A DNA stretch of 64,000 bases from a virus. The position numbers and the translations under genes are program-made. The stretch is from positions 1 to 64,000 of the IMG/VR virus record IMGVR_UViG_3300042463_000878. One strand, written 5' to 3'. Below, one piece after another: positions 47,948-57,415 of the stretch; positions within the stretch are counted from its first letter, which is position 1; each line of letters opens with the position of its first letter. The notes under the pieces were generated by a model, which was given only the letters and a program-made list of their open reading frames with translations, made no database searches and was not told where the DNA came from.

Positions 47948-49974
47948 CTTTTTCGTGTAACTTTCTTCACTTCTTTAAATTTAACATCCCCATTTTCACT
48001 AATTAACGTATATTTAGTGTTTTCTTGAATGTTACTCTTAAGAACTTCTTCCGATATAAAGTCTTCAATTTTATCTTGAATAGCCCTTTTCAATGGACGA
48101 GCCCCATACATGTCATCAAACCCAACCTCAGAAATCATATCGACAAGTGAGTCATCAAATATTATATTATATTTAAGACCCGTTAATCTTTCTGATAAGA
48201 CACTCAACTCAAGTTTAACAATTTTTTTAACATCTTCTTTCACTAATGAATTAAAAATAATGACTTCATCAATACGGTTTAAAAATTCAGGGGCAAAAAA
48301 CTTCTTAAGCTCTTTCTTCAAAACTTCTCTTTTTTGTTCTTCTTCAACGTAAGAACTTGAGCTAGTTTTAAACCCTACTCCAGCACCAAAATCTTGTAGT
48401 TTCTTAACCCCAACATTTGATGTCATAATAATAATACAGTTTTTGAAATTAATCTTTCTTCCCATACCATCAGTTAGATGACCGTCATCCAACACTTGTA
48501 ATAATGTTGAGAATATGTCTTTGTTTGCTTTTTCAATCTCATCAAACAAAATTACTGAGTAAGGTTTGTTTTTAACTTGTTCGGTTAATTGTCCTCCTTC
48601 ATCATAACCAACATATCCTGGAGGTGCTCCAATTAATCTTGAGATACTATGTTTTTCTTGATATTCAGACATATCTACACGAATCATATTTTCCTGACTA
48701 CCAAACATTTGTTTTGCTAATTGTTTTGCTAAGTAGGTTTTACCCACACCTGTTGAACCAAGAAAAATAAATGAACCAATTGGTTTATTAGGGTCTTTGA
48801 TGCCTAATCTGTTTCGTCTGATTGACTTAGCGATTTTCATAACCGCCTCAGATTGCCCAATAACTTTATCAGATAAGTTTGCCTCCATTTCAGACAATAA
48901 TTTAGTTTCATCCGCATTTAGTTTACTGATAGGGATTTTGGTCATATTTGAAACAACCTCATAAACCAATTCAATAGAAACTTCTTTCTTCTTAACTAAA
49001 AGTTCATCTTCAAATTTTTTCTTCTCAACATCTAATTTATTAAGAATACGTTTTTCTTTATCACGTAAATTTGCAGCTTCTTCGTAATTTTGTTTTTTAA
49101 CAACATCAAGTTTTTCAATTTTAACATCTGTGGCCGCTTGTTTTAATTTTTCAATAATCTCAGGCATTTTAATTTCAACCTGACATCTTGCACCAACCTC
49201 ATCAATAATATCAAACGCTTTATCAGGGAACTCTCTATCCGTGATATATCTTGCGGCCAAATCAACACACACAGAAAGTACTTCATCAGTATAGGATACC
49301 TTATGGAATGTTTCGTACTTATCTTTAACATTTTTAAGAATCTCTAATGTTTCTTCTTTTGTTGAAGCGTCAACAATAACTTTTTGGAAACGTCTTTCTA
49401 ACGCTCCATCCTTCTCAAAGTTTTTACGATACTCATCAAGAGTTGTAGCACCAACACATTGAATTTCTCCACGAGCAAGTGCTGGTTTAAAGATATTTGA
49501 CGCATCTAAAGAACCTGATGAATTACCCGCCCCAACTATAGTGTGAATCTCATCAATAAACACAATGATATTTGGGGCGTTTTGTAATTCCTCAATAATT
49601 ACTTTCATACGTTCCTCAAACTGACCACGATATTTTGTACCCGCAACTATTGAAGTCATATCCAACGATACAATTCTTTTATCCATTAAATTTCTTGGAC
49701 ATTCGCCGTTAAAAATTTTAATTGCCAATCCTTCTACAATTGCAGTTTTACCACAACCAGGCTCACCAATAATAATAGGGTTGTTTTTCTTTCTACGAGA
49801 AAGAATTTGGGCAATCCTCGTAATTTCTCTCTCTCTACCAACAACAGGGTCTAATTTACCTTGTTCGGCTAATTTAATTAAATCTCTACTGAAGTTATCC
49901 AACACAGGTGTTGAAGAGTCAGATATTGATTTAGGTGGGTTATTCTTCCCCCCGTTGTCCACAGATTCTATCAT
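47932..49974 (-). CDS. clpC: ClpC-type AAA+ unfoldase lacking the N-domain
   Basis: 680 residues, two AAA+ modules. First: GEPGCGKT (Walker A) with FIDEIHTIVGAG; second: GSTGVGKTYLAKQLAKQM with VILFDEIEKANKDIF. Between them NYEEAANLRDKEKRI is the UVR motif that marks ClpC/ClpE. GAGVGFKTSS holds a VGF-type loop that could dock ClpP. The N-terminal double Clp_N repeat (about 140 residues) is missing; a short polar segment replaces it, so adaptor use must differ. No clpP is nearby, so it would need the host peptidase. Upstream on the minus strand is TACCTTTG (plus 50028-50035), a host-like -7. Confidence 0.93.
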   Translation of the reverse strand: MIESVDNGGKNNPPKSISDSSTPVLDNFSRDLIKLAEQGKLDPVVGREREITRIAQILSRRKKNNPIIIGEPGCGKTAIVEGLAIKIFNGECPRNLMDKRIVSLDMTSIVAGTKYRGQFEERMKVIIEELQNAPNIIVFIDEIHTIVGAGNSSGSLDASNIFKPALARGEIQCVGATTLDEYRKNFEKDGALERRFQKVIVDASTKEETLEILKNVKDKYETFHKVSYTDEVLSVCVDLAARYITDREFPDKAFDIIDEVGARCQVEIKMPEIIEKLKQAATDVKIEKLDVVKKQNYEEAANLRDKEKRILNKLDVEKKKFEDELLVKKKEVSIELVYEVVSNMTKIPISKLNADETKLLSEMEANLSDKVIGQSEAVMKIAKSIRRNRLGIKDPNKPIGSFIFLGSTGVGKTYLAKQLAKQMFGSQENMIRVDMSEYQEKHSISRLIGAPPGYVGYDEGGQLTEQVKNKPYSVILFDEIEKANKDIFSTLLQVLDDGHLTDGMGRKINFKNCIIIMTSNVGVKKLQDFGAGVGFKTSSSSYVEEEQKREVLKKELKKFFAPEFLNRIDEVIIFNSLVKEDVKKIVKLELSVLSERLTGLKYNIIFDDSLVDMISEVGFDDMYGARPLKRAIQDKIEDFISEEVLKSNIQENTKYTLISENGDVKFKEVKKVTRKRKGVE

Positions 49975-50027
49975 ATTTTGTTTTTAGTTAATTATAAGGA
50001 TTAATTTTGTATTTTCAACTACAGGAA

Positions 50028-50035
50028 CAAAGGTA
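50028..50035 (-). promoter_or_regulatory. Host-like -7 element TACCTTTG for clpC
   Basis: Minus-strand TACCTTTG 54 bases before the start; the -33 is not clear. Confidence 0.5.
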
Positions 50036-50073
50036 AGAAAAATATCTAAATTAAAAAATTTAATTTTTGGTTA

Positions 50074-50081
50074 TATTTATG
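50074..50081 (+). promoter_or_regulatory. Putative late promoter TATTTATG, leaderless spacing
   Basis: 3 bases before ATG 50085; overlaps the earlier ATG 50079, which is therefore not preferred. Confidence 0.45.
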
Positions 50082-50084
50082 AAT

Positions 50085-50420
50085 ATGATAAAACACTATA
50101 CCAAATATATTGAGACTCTTGGTGCCGACGAAGAACTTATAGAAACCTATAAGAATCTTAGACAGGCCTTTCAAAGAGAAGGATGGTCAGAAAAAGATTT
50201 AAAAAGCCCACCATACTACCCTCAAGATATTATGAAGAACCTTCAAAGGTTTAGTAGTTTACATTCAAAATTATTCCAAGAATTAAAAAGTTTTTTTCCT
50301 GATATTGACCACAATGAATTTGTTGATTATCTTAGGGGTAAATTACAAATAATAGATTCAGAAACACCTTTACAAAATGGCAGTAAAAAAAGAAGAGATA
50401 ATCGGGACGAAGATTATTAA
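50085..50420 (+). CDS. Hypothetical protein, 111 residues
   Basis: Helical, starts MIKHYTKYIETLGADEELIE, ends very basic then acidic (GSKKRRDNRDEDY). Start chosen by the motif spacing. It overlaps the KTSC gene by 44 bases in another frame. Function unknown. Confidence 0.5.
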   Translation: MIKHYTKYIETLGADEELIETYKNLRQAFQREGWSEKDLKSPPYYPQDIMKNLQRFSSLHSKLFQELKSFFPDIDHNEFVDYLRGKLQIIDSETPLQNGSKKRRDNRDEDY

Positions 50421-50619
50421 TGAGATTGACTCAAGTAACTTAGTAAAAACTGAGTACGACACCGAAACCAAATTAATGGTGGTGGAATTTAAAAACGGTA
50501 TGAAATATCAATATGATGCGGTACCTCATGAGGTTTACACAAGATTTAGAATGAATGAATCACAAGGTAAATTTTTTAACACAGAAATTTCTAAAAAATT
50601 CAAATATACTAAACTTTAA
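50377..50619 (+). CDS. KTSC-domain protein
   Basis: 80 residues. MVVEFKNGMKYQYDAVPHEV followed by SQGKFFNTEISKKFKY is the KTSC domain, about 60 residues, found in phages and in lysyl-tRNA synthetase-associated proteins. Function unknown but often next to structural genes. Confidence 0.75.
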   Translation: MAVKKEEIIGTKIINEIDSSNLVKTEYDTETKLMVVEFKNGMKYQYDAVPHEVYTRFRMNESQGKFFNTEISKKFKYTKL

Positions 50620-50637
50620 TTATTATCAATATTCGAC

Positions 50638-50645
50638 TATTTATT
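50638..50645 (+). promoter_or_regulatory. Putative late promoter TATTTATT, leaderless spacing
   Basis: Exactly 4 bases before ATG 50650. Confidence 0.6.
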
Positions 50646-50649
50646 ATTA

Positions 50650-51384
50650 ATGGGCGATTTAAAAAGTATATTAACTAGTTTTCAGGTGCAAGAGGAATTA
50701 AACCCTAAAATTTGGGATGATTCTTTAAAAAAAATGTCACCTAAAGTTAGGTCACGTCTACTTCAGATTGCTTATGAGTTTATAGAGTTTTTAAAAGTAG
50801 ATATTGTTGTATCAGATGTTATAATGATTGGGTCTCTTGTTAACTATAATTGGTCAAAATATTCAGATATAGATTTACATATTGTTGTAAATTTTAATCA
50901 ATTTTCTGAAAACACCAAAGATTTGTATTTAGAATTTTTTGATTTGAAAAAAATTATTTTTAACCAAAAACATAATATAAATATGTTTGGGTATGATGTT
51001 GAGTGTTTTGTTCAAGATGAAAACACAGAAGCATTTAGTAGTGGGGTATATTCAATTCTTTATGATATGTGGATTAATGAACCTAAAAAAATTAATAAAG
51101 AAACTATAGACAAAGAATTAATTAAAGAAAGATCCAAACAATGGATGAGAATTATTGATGGTGTTGTTGACAACATAGAAGACGAAGACCCTGAAGAAAT
51201 AAAAAATATTGTAAAAAAATATAAAGAAAAATTAAAAAATTTTAGAAATTGTGGATTAGAAAAAGGTGGTGAAATGTCTTTAGAAAATTTGGTATTTAAA
51301 CTCCTTAGAAGAAATGGTTATATTGAAAAATTATACGACCTACCAACTAAAATTATTGATAAAAAACTATCAATGAAACAATAA
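50650..51384 (+). CDS. Nucleotidyltransferase-fold protein
   Basis: 244 residues. VIMIGSLVNYNWSKYSDIDLHIV at about 53-75 holds the GS and DxD signature of the Pol-beta superfamily (minimal nucleotidyltransferases). A further acidic residue in VECFVQDENTEAF could complete the site. The C-terminal third is a basic helical extension. It could add nucleotides to RNA or modify proteins by AMP transfer. Proteins of this type occur near head genes in marine T4-like phages (from memory). Confidence 0.65.
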   Translation: MGDLKSILTSFQVQEELNPKIWDDSLKKMSPKVRSRLLQIAYEFIEFLKVDIVVSDVIMIGSLVNYNWSKYSDIDLHIVVNFNQFSENTKDLYLEFFDLKKIIFNQKHNINMFGYDVECFVQDENTEAFSSGVYSILYDMWINEPKKINKETIDKELIKERSKQWMRIIDGVVDNIEDEDPEEIKNIVKKYKEKLKNFRNCGLEKGGEMSLENLVFKLLRRNGYIEKLYDLPTKIIDKKLSMKQ

Positions 51385-51420
51385 TAAAATAAAACCAACA
51401 AATAAACCTATTTATCGATA

Positions 51421-51428
51421 TATTTATA
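51421..51428 (+). promoter_or_regulatory. Putative late promoter motif TATTTATA
   Basis: Preceded by a second copy TATTTATC at 51410; 32 bases before ATG 51461. Confidence 0.55.
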
Positions 51429-51460
51429 TAGAAAAATAATATTTTAAAAACAAATATGAT

Positions 51461-52912
51461 ATGGGAGGATTAAAACCTATTGGAAGTGAGAAATTAGACG
51501 GTATGGACAAGATCCGTAGAATTATGGAAATTGCCAGATACAAAGAAAATATACCAACACCAAGAAATGAAGACAAATCATCTGAATATAAGTTGTCTTT
51601 GTCTGATGGTAACACATATGAAATAATTAAAGAAAGACAAGGGTATATTATTAAACAAACGATATCTGAATCAGTTTCTGATTATATTGCACCTATGAAA
51701 AATAGAAGATATTATTCTTCTTATTCTCAAGCGTTGAAGAAAATGAACTTGATGGCGAGGGAGTTCAATCAACTACACGGTAACGAAAGTGGTACTTCTC
51801 TTTTTGAACAAGAGGGTGAAAAAAAAAAAGACACTAAATACGTAATTTCCACATCTAAACAACCTGTAACAACTACCACAACAACAATTGCGGCACCTCC
51901 TGTTGCGGCACCTCCTGTTGCGGCACCTCCTGTTGCGGCACCTCCTGTTGCGGCACCACCAACTCCACAACCAATGGAAGAACAAGGTGACCCCGCATTA
52001 GATCCTTTATTAGCGCCACAACCTGCACCTGCTCCTGATCCCGCTGCGGCACCTGCCCCTGATCCTGCTGCGGCACCTGCACCTGAAGAAGTACCAATGA
52101 CTGATGAAGTACCAATACCTGAAGAGGAACCGGCAACTGAAGAGGAAGTTACATTTAAAATAATTCAAAAACTTACAGGTAAATTAGCTCAAAAAATTAG
52201 AACTTATACTGGTCAAGAAGAAATGAGTTCAAATGATACAAAATACGTAATCAATTCAATTTTATCGGCACTTGATTTAACAACATTGGAAGAAGATGAT
52301 GTTGAAGATATAATCTCAAGATTGGAAGGTGAAGAAGAAGAAATTGATGGTGAGGAAGAAGGAATGGAAGGTGAAGAAATGGACACAGAAGGAGAAGGAA
52401 TGGAAGGTGAAGTAACTGAACCACAACCTGAAACTGAGATGGGTGAAGAATATGATAACTTCGGAGGAGCATTTAATGATTATCTTGGAGCGGCATACAC
52501 ATCAAAAATGTCAGATAATTTAATGAATGAATTTGATGATGAAGAATATAATGAGTATGAAAATGAATACCCAAGACACGGATCAAGAGAAAAATTTAGA
52601 AGATATGATGATGAAGAAACATTTGAGGATCTTTTTACTGAGTCTAAAGTAGATAAAATTATTTCAAACTATTTTTCGGTTGACAAAAATGAAAAATTAA
52701 TAAAAGAACAAAAACAAAAACAAACTTTAAAAAAATTAAACGAAAAAGAAGTTTATAAATTATCAGAATCTATTAAACAAGAAAGATCTTCTTTAAAGTT
52801 TATGGAAGAAAATCCAAAAGCAATTTTAGTTGGATCTACCGTTAAGAAAAATTTGGTATTTAAAGAAGGAATTAAAGAATTTAGAATAACACCAAACGGA
52901 CAAGTTATATGA
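51461..52912 (+). CDS. Structural protein with Pro/Ala and acidic low-complexity regions
   Basis: 483 residues. A basic folded N-terminal 110 residues; LFEQEGEKKKDTKYVIST; five APPVA repeats and two APAPDPAA repeats at about 144-210; a small helical domain (KIIQKLTGKLAQKIRTYTG); a Glu/Gly/Met-rich acidic stretch; and a C-terminal basic, helical region. Similar large acidic proteins sit in the packaging module of marine T4-like phages as virion or core components. No enzyme motif. Confidence 0.6.
   Translation: MGGLKPIGSEKLDGMDKIRRIMEIARYKENIPTPRNEDKSSEYKLSLSDGNTYEIIKERQGYIIKQTISESVSDYIAPMKNRRYYSSYSQALKKMNLMAREFNQLHGNESGTSLFEQEGEKKKDTKYVISTSKQPVTTTTTTIAAPPVAAPPVAAPPVAAPPVAAPPTPQPMEEQGDPALDPLLAPQPAPAPDPAAAPAPDPAAAPAPEEVPMTDEVPIPEEEPATEEEVTFKIIQKLTGKLAQKIRTYTGQEEMSSNDTKYVINSILSALDLTTLEEDDVEDIISRLEGEEEEIDGEEEGMEGEEMDTEGEGMEGEVTEPQPETEMGEEYDNFGGAFNDYLGAAYTSKMSDNLMNEFDDEEYNEYENEYPRHGSREKFRRYDDEETFEDLFTESKVDKIISNYFSVDKNEKLIKEQKQKQTLKKLNEKEVYKLSESIKQERSSLKFMEENPKAILVGSTVKKNLVFKEGIKEFRITPNGQVI
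51890..51960 (+). repeat. 15-bp APPVA-coding repeats
   Basis: Four perfect GCGGCACCTCCTGTT units and a partial fifth. Confidence 0.92.
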
Positions 52913-53316
52913 ATAAATTAATTTACATAAATGGTATGGGTCCTAATTATAAGGGTGACAACCTTTATGAATTTATATTCTCAGACACATTAGAAGTTTG
53001 GGGTGAAAATTGGGAGTCAAAACCTGCAAATGGTTACCCACTTCCTCCTGATGTTGAATATATTAAACGAGTTGGGATTTTGACTAACGGGGAGATAACA
53101 TTGGAGTTAGTACAAGACTCTGATGTTTTTTCAGTTATAGACTCAATGGATGGTGTATTAGCATTAGGGTGGGAAAAAGAGAATAACAATGTTGATTTCT
53201 CAATCGTCAAAAGATTAGTATTTAAATTTGGTGATTCAGAACAAGACGTAAAAGATAAACTATATGAACGAGATATCGTTCTTGAATTTGAAAAAAAAGT
53301 GGTATATGAAAACTAA
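52909..53316 (+). CDS. Hypothetical protein, 135 residues
   Basis: Starts in an ATGA overlap with the previous gene and overlaps the next start. Mixed strands and helices (YINGMGPNYKGDNLYEFIFS, LEVWGENWESKPANGYP). Small head-module protein of unknown role; no membrane segment. Confidence 0.6.
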   Translation: MNKLIYINGMGPNYKGDNLYEFIFSDTLEVWGENWESKPANGYPLPPDVEYIKRVGILTNGEITLELVQDSDVFSVIDSMDGVLALGWEKENNNVDFSIVKRLVFKFGDSEQDVKDKLYERDIVLEFEKKVVYEN

Positions 53317-54187
53317 AGATCACGTTTTAAACTTATTATCTCACGGGTTTAAATTTGACACCGTTGCAAGATTAAATGAGGCACAGGTAAGAGTGTTATC
53401 TGAGAAAATTTCTAAAGAGGAAAATAAAGAACAAGTCACAAAAAAAGTGGCAACAACTTATGAGATTTCTCCTGAAACCGCAAAAACAACAGGAGCCGAT
53501 ATTGGTAATGTTAATATAAAAGTTGACCCAACTGGAATGGTTAAAGCGACTGAAATTGGTGAAGACGCAACATTAGATGTTGTTAACGACCCAGATGCTA
53601 CCGAAGATGGTATGGGTATTTTTGAAAAATTTGAATCCAAATCACAACAAAGATTGTTCTACGCAAGATGTGGTAATGGTAAAACAAAAACAGAAAAAAA
53701 ATGGTGTAAATGGGCAAAAGAATCTTCTAAAAAAACCGACTATGAAACAACACCTGAAAAAAAAGAAAAAAATGAATCTGATGAAAAATTTATAGAAGAA
53801 AGTATTGTTAGATTGATTGAAAAAAATATTAGTCCTAGAATGAGTAAAGGTGATTTAATTCGTACTATTAATGAAAAATCACAAGATTCTATGATATTGA
53901 GAAAACCATTAAAAAATACTATGTTTTCAAAAGAATCAGGAATTGAAATGAAACGTATGAAAAGACCAACAATGGGAATGCCAATTATGGGAACAATGGA
54001 GGAGAATACTAAAGAAAGAGAGGCTCCCGTAAAAGATCCTGGAATTAAAACTCCACCAAAAAGAAGAGACAATCCATTTAAGAATCCAAACCCTGGTACA
54101 AAAGAAAAACCAAGAGGACAAATAAAAACTAAGGATGAAATGAAAAAAGATTTTATTGGATTAATTAAACAGGCTTTAACTAAATAA
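53306..54187 (+). CDS. Lys-rich structural-module protein
   Basis: 293 residues from ATG 53306; an upstream in-frame ATG would overlap the previous gene further. A central block SKSQQRLFYARCGNGKTKTE and KKWCKWAKES resembles small Cys-containing modules seen in other phage proteins. The rest is Lys/Glu-rich and disordered-looking with Pro/Met-rich repeats. Likely virion or scaffold component. Confidence 0.55.
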   Translation: MKTKDHVLNLLSHGFKFDTVARLNEAQVRVLSEKISKEENKEQVTKKVATTYEISPETAKTTGADIGNVNIKVDPTGMVKATEIGEDATLDVVNDPDATEDGMGIFEKFESKSQQRLFYARCGNGKTKTEKKWCKWAKESSKKTDYETTPEKKEKNESDEKFIEESIVRLIEKNISPRMSKGDLIRTINEKSQDSMILRKPLKNTMFSKESGIEMKRMKRPTMGMPIMGTMEENTKEREAPVKDPGIKTPPKRRDNPFKNPNPGTKEKPRGQIKTKDEMKKDFIGLIKQALTK

Positions 54188-54189
54188 TA

Positions 54190-55560
54190 ATGAAAGATAA
54201 ATATATACAACATTTAATTAATAAGGTTATTAAAGAAGCTCCTGTTGATTATGGAGATTATCCTGAAAGAATGGATCCAAAAACTCAAAGTAATATTGAG
54301 AATCCTGAAAAAAACTTATATGGTAAAAATAAAGCCTTTAGAGGTGGTACGTCTGATGTTGAAAAAATAACATCAAAACGATTTAAAGATATTGTAGATT
54401 ACGTTAAACGTTATTATGGTATGGTTGATGATCAAGGTAGACCAAATAAGGGTATTAATATTACTGATCCAAGAGTTAAACACGGGATTCAAGTTGAACA
54501 ATTGAATGCGGTAAGAGAAGTTATGGGAATTGAATCACCTAAAAAAGACGAATTAAAAGATTTAGCCTTAGAAATTTCGGCTAAAGAAGAAGGTTGGTTA
54601 CCATATAGTAAAACTTTGGAAGATGCAATGGATGAGGGATTGATTGAAAAAGAACCATCAAACGGAGCTGGAACAAAGTATAAATTTGAATTTATTAACG
54701 TTGAGGTATTTTTAAACGAAAAAAGAATTAACCCTAACGAATTCCAAATGGAAAAGGAAGAGGAGCCTGAATTTGAAATTCCTTCAAATTTCTCGTTTGA
54801 TGTTGATGAGTTAACTCCACAAGAAGAATTCCAACTTGAGGTTGAAAAAAGAAATGTTATTAACGCAATTATTCAAGGTAAAGGTAAAAAAGGTCAATTT
54901 GCTTTCCAAGCATTTAAAGATAGATTAGATGAAATTGATCCTCGTTTATACCCACTTTATAATAAAATTATGTCGGCAAATGACTTAATGTATTTTACCG
55001 ATGAGGATTTAATTGAAGCTATGGGTGGTAGTGCCGCTGGATCATCAGGTGTTGATGAAGATGGTGAAGATGAAGACAAAGACTTAGTTATTGCAAATGG
55101 TGTTATATTTCCTATTTTATTACATGAGTTAGTTAAAGGTTTTGCCGCAATACCAACAAGAGAACAATGGAGAGGTATGGAACCAGGAAAGGCTCAAGAT
55201 GTGATGGGACAAACAGATGTATTTTCAAATGAACCAATGCAATTTAGAGTAGGTGGAGAATTAATCACAAAATTAAGATTCCTTTTACCTGACGATTTAA
55301 CGATAAATATTGAAAATAGAGATTTATTACCATTCTTTGAAAGATTACTTTATGCAGTTCCTGCTGAAGAATTCTTAAAAGAAATTATGGCTAATGTTGT
55401 TTCTGAAGACCCAAGAGATAATGATAAAGCAAAACGAAAATTCAATGAATTATTAGTTAAGGCGAAAGAAGATTACAAAAAATATAAAGGTGATGGGGAC
55501 GATGAAGACTATGAAGATGAGGATGAAGATGATGATATCTTATCTAAATTAGGTTTCTAA
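54190..55560 (+). CDS. Structural-module protein, 456 residues
   Basis: Directly upstream of the terminase gene in a co-directional run. Acidic throughout, folded segments at about 55-160 and 310-440 (NGVIFPILLHELVKGFAA) separated by an acidic linker, ending in a long Asp/Glu run. No known catalytic motif. From memory, unnamed proteins of this size occupy this place in related phages. Confidence 0.55.
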   Translation: MKDKYIQHLINKVIKEAPVDYGDYPERMDPKTQSNIENPEKNLYGKNKAFRGGTSDVEKITSKRFKDIVDYVKRYYGMVDDQGRPNKGINITDPRVKHGIQVEQLNAVREVMGIESPKKDELKDLALEISAKEEGWLPYSKTLEDAMDEGLIEKEPSNGAGTKYKFEFINVEVFLNEKRINPNEFQMEKEEEPEFEIPSNFSFDVDELTPQEEFQLEVEKRNVINAIIQGKGKKGQFAFQAFKDRLDEIDPRLYPLYNKIMSANDLMYFTDEDLIEAMGGSAAGSSGVDEDGEDEDKDLVIANGVIFPILLHELVKGFAAIPTREQWRGMEPGKAQDVMGQTDVFSNEPMQFRVGGELITKLRFLLPDDLTINIENRDLLPFFERLLYAVPAEEFLKEIMANVVSEDPRDNDKAKRKFNELLVKAKEDYKKYKGDGDDEDYEDEDEDDDILSKLGF

Positions 55561-55578
55561 ATTAAACTACAAATACTT

Positions 55579-55612
55579 AAAACCCCCTTTTATTAAAATA
55601 ACTGGGGGTTTT
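55579..55612 (+). terminator. Terminator-like hairpin before the terminase gene
   Basis: AAAACCCCC / GGGGGTTTT with a T-poor tail (four Ts); the late motif for terminase begins 2 bases later. Confidence 0.65.
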
Positions 55613-55614
55613 GA

Positions 55615-55622
55615 TATTTATA
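55615..55622 (+). promoter_or_regulatory. Putative late promoter motif TATTTATA
   Basis: 12 bases before ATG 55635. Confidence 0.55.
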
Positions 55623-55634
55623 TATAAATGTCTT

Positions 55635-57404
55635 ATGGGTTTAACTAAAGAACAGGTAATGTTGGAATATGTGAAGTGTATGAAAGATACTCCATACGCA
55701 TTAAAAACATATCTACAAACATACGATAATACAGTTTCAAAATACGTACCATTGGAGTTATTTCCCGATCAGATATCGTTATTAAATGACTATGAGGAAT
55801 ATGAAGAGAATATTGCGTTAAAATATCGTCAGGCGGGTGTGTCTACGGTAACAGGTGCGTGGATATCAAAAAGGTTGGTATTTGCTAAAAAAACACAACC
55901 TGAAAAAATCCTTATTATTGCCAACAAATTGGATACATCAATGGAAATGGCAAATAAAATACGTACGTTTGTTGATCAATGGCCAAGTTGGGTTGGTGCG
56001 GGATTCTCAAATGATAAAAATTCACAAAAACACTATAAATTAACAAATGGGTCTGAGGTAAAGGCGGTAGCAACATCAAAAGATGCCTTGCGTGGTTTTA
56101 CCCCCACAATTCTTGTATTTGATGAAGCCGCATTTATTGAAGCGGATGGTGATTTTTGGGCGGCTTGTATGGCGTCTTTATCCACAGGGGGTAAAGTAAT
56201 TGTGGTTTCAACACCAAATGGTTATGACCCGATTTATTATGATATATATGATCAAGCATTAAAGGGAATGAATAACTTCAAAATCTCTGAGATGTTTTGG
56301 TATAGAGATCCAAGATATTCAAAAGATTTATTTTTAGTTCCAACTGAAGATTTAGTTAAATATCTTCTTAATAAAGAAGAACAGGATGAGAGTAAACACA
56401 TATCCTTTGCTCACATTGACCCATATAAAAGGGATTATGATGAATTAGACTCATATTTCAAGAAAGGATATAAACCATGTTCTACTTGGTATGAGAAAAT
56501 GGTTAAAAAACTTAAATACGATAAAAGAAAGATTAACCAAGAGTTAAATTGTGAATTTTTAGGTTCGGGTGATAACGTATTTGAGAATACACAATTAGAA
56601 TATATTAAAAATAACACCCTTATGGACCCAACAGGTAAATTGATGGGTAATTCATTATGGATGTGGAAAGAACCTATACCTGAACATAAGTATATTATGG
56701 GTGTTGACGTTTCTCGTGGGGATAGTGAAGACTTTTCTTCCATACAAATTATTGATTTTGACGATAGAGAACAAGTATTTGAATATGTTGGAAAAATTCC
56801 ACCTGACGCTCTTGCTGAAATTGCATATAAATGGGGAATGATGTATAACGCATTCATTGTTGTGGATATAACTGGTGGTATGGGTATTACAACAGTTAGA
56901 AAACTACAAGAACTTGGATATAAAAATTTATACATTGAGGGAATTGATTCTACAAGTATATGGTCATACAATGCAAAATTGGCGGATAAAATACCGGGAT
57001 TAAACTTTAACAATAAACGTGTGCAGATTATTGCGGCATTTGAAGAATATGTGAGACATAAGTTTAAGATACGTAGTGTAAGGTTATATAACGAAATGAA
57101 CACTTTTATTTACCTTAATGGTAGACCTGACCACCAAAGAGGTCAACATGATGACCTTATTATGGGTATTTCTATGGCAATATATGTTGGGGAGTCATCT
57201 TTTAATAAATTAGAAAAGGTTGTTGAAAGAACAAAAATAATGTTAGAATCTTGGACGGTAGTTAATGATAACACGGCAAGACAACAAACACATTTTGACC
57301 CACTTATCCCAAATAATAATGTAAGAAATGACAGATGGTCAAGAGATTCAGGACCATCTAAAGATGATTATATTAAATATAATTGGTTATTTGGTAATAG
57401 ATAA
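55635..57404 (+). CDS. 17: Terminase large subunit (T4 gp17-like)
   Basis: 589 residues from ATG 55635; the frame extends further up but across the promoter. ATPase domain: KYRQAGVST (Walker A-like), TILVFDEAAFIEA (Walker B) and VVSTPNG coupling motif. Nuclease domain: MGVDVSRGDSEDFSS and AFIVVDITGGMG, with a late QHDDLIMGISMA. Drives ATP-powered packaging and cuts concatemeric DNA into heads. Order with portal, protease, scaffold and capsid follows T4. Confidence 0.95.
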   Translation: MGLTKEQVMLEYVKCMKDTPYALKTYLQTYDNTVSKYVPLELFPDQISLLNDYEEYEENIALKYRQAGVSTVTGAWISKRLVFAKKTQPEKILIIANKLDTSMEMANKIRTFVDQWPSWVGAGFSNDKNSQKHYKLTNGSEVKAVATSKDALRGFTPTILVFDEAAFIEADGDFWAACMASLSTGGKVIVVSTPNGYDPIYYDIYDQALKGMNNFKISEMFWYRDPRYSKDLFLVPTEDLVKYLLNKEEQDESKHISFAHIDPYKRDYDELDSYFKKGYKPCSTWYEKMVKKLKYDKRKINQELNCEFLGSGDNVFENTQLEYIKNNTLMDPTGKLMGNSLWMWKEPIPEHKYIMGVDVSRGDSEDFSSIQIIDFDDREQVFEYVGKIPPDALAEIAYKWGMMYNAFIVVDITGGMGITTVRKLQELGYKNLYIEGIDSTSIWSYNAKLADKIPGLNFNNKRVQIIAAFEEYVRHKFKIRSVRLYNEMNTFIYLNGRPDHQRGQHDDLIMGISMAIYVGESSFNKLEKVVERTKIMLESWTVVNDNTARQQTHFDPLIPNNNVRNDRWSRDSGPSKDDYIKYNWLFGNR

Positions 57405-57412
57405 TATTTATA
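57405..57412 (+). promoter_or_regulatory. Putative late promoter TATTTATA, leaderless spacing
   Basis: 3 bases before ATG 57416. Confidence 0.5.
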
Positions 57413-57415
57413 GAC

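Noticed and set aside
51773-52136. Minus-strand Arg/Cys-rich and Val/Gln-rich frames
   Set aside because: They are shadows of the APPVA and APAPDPAA repeats in the plus-strand gene.
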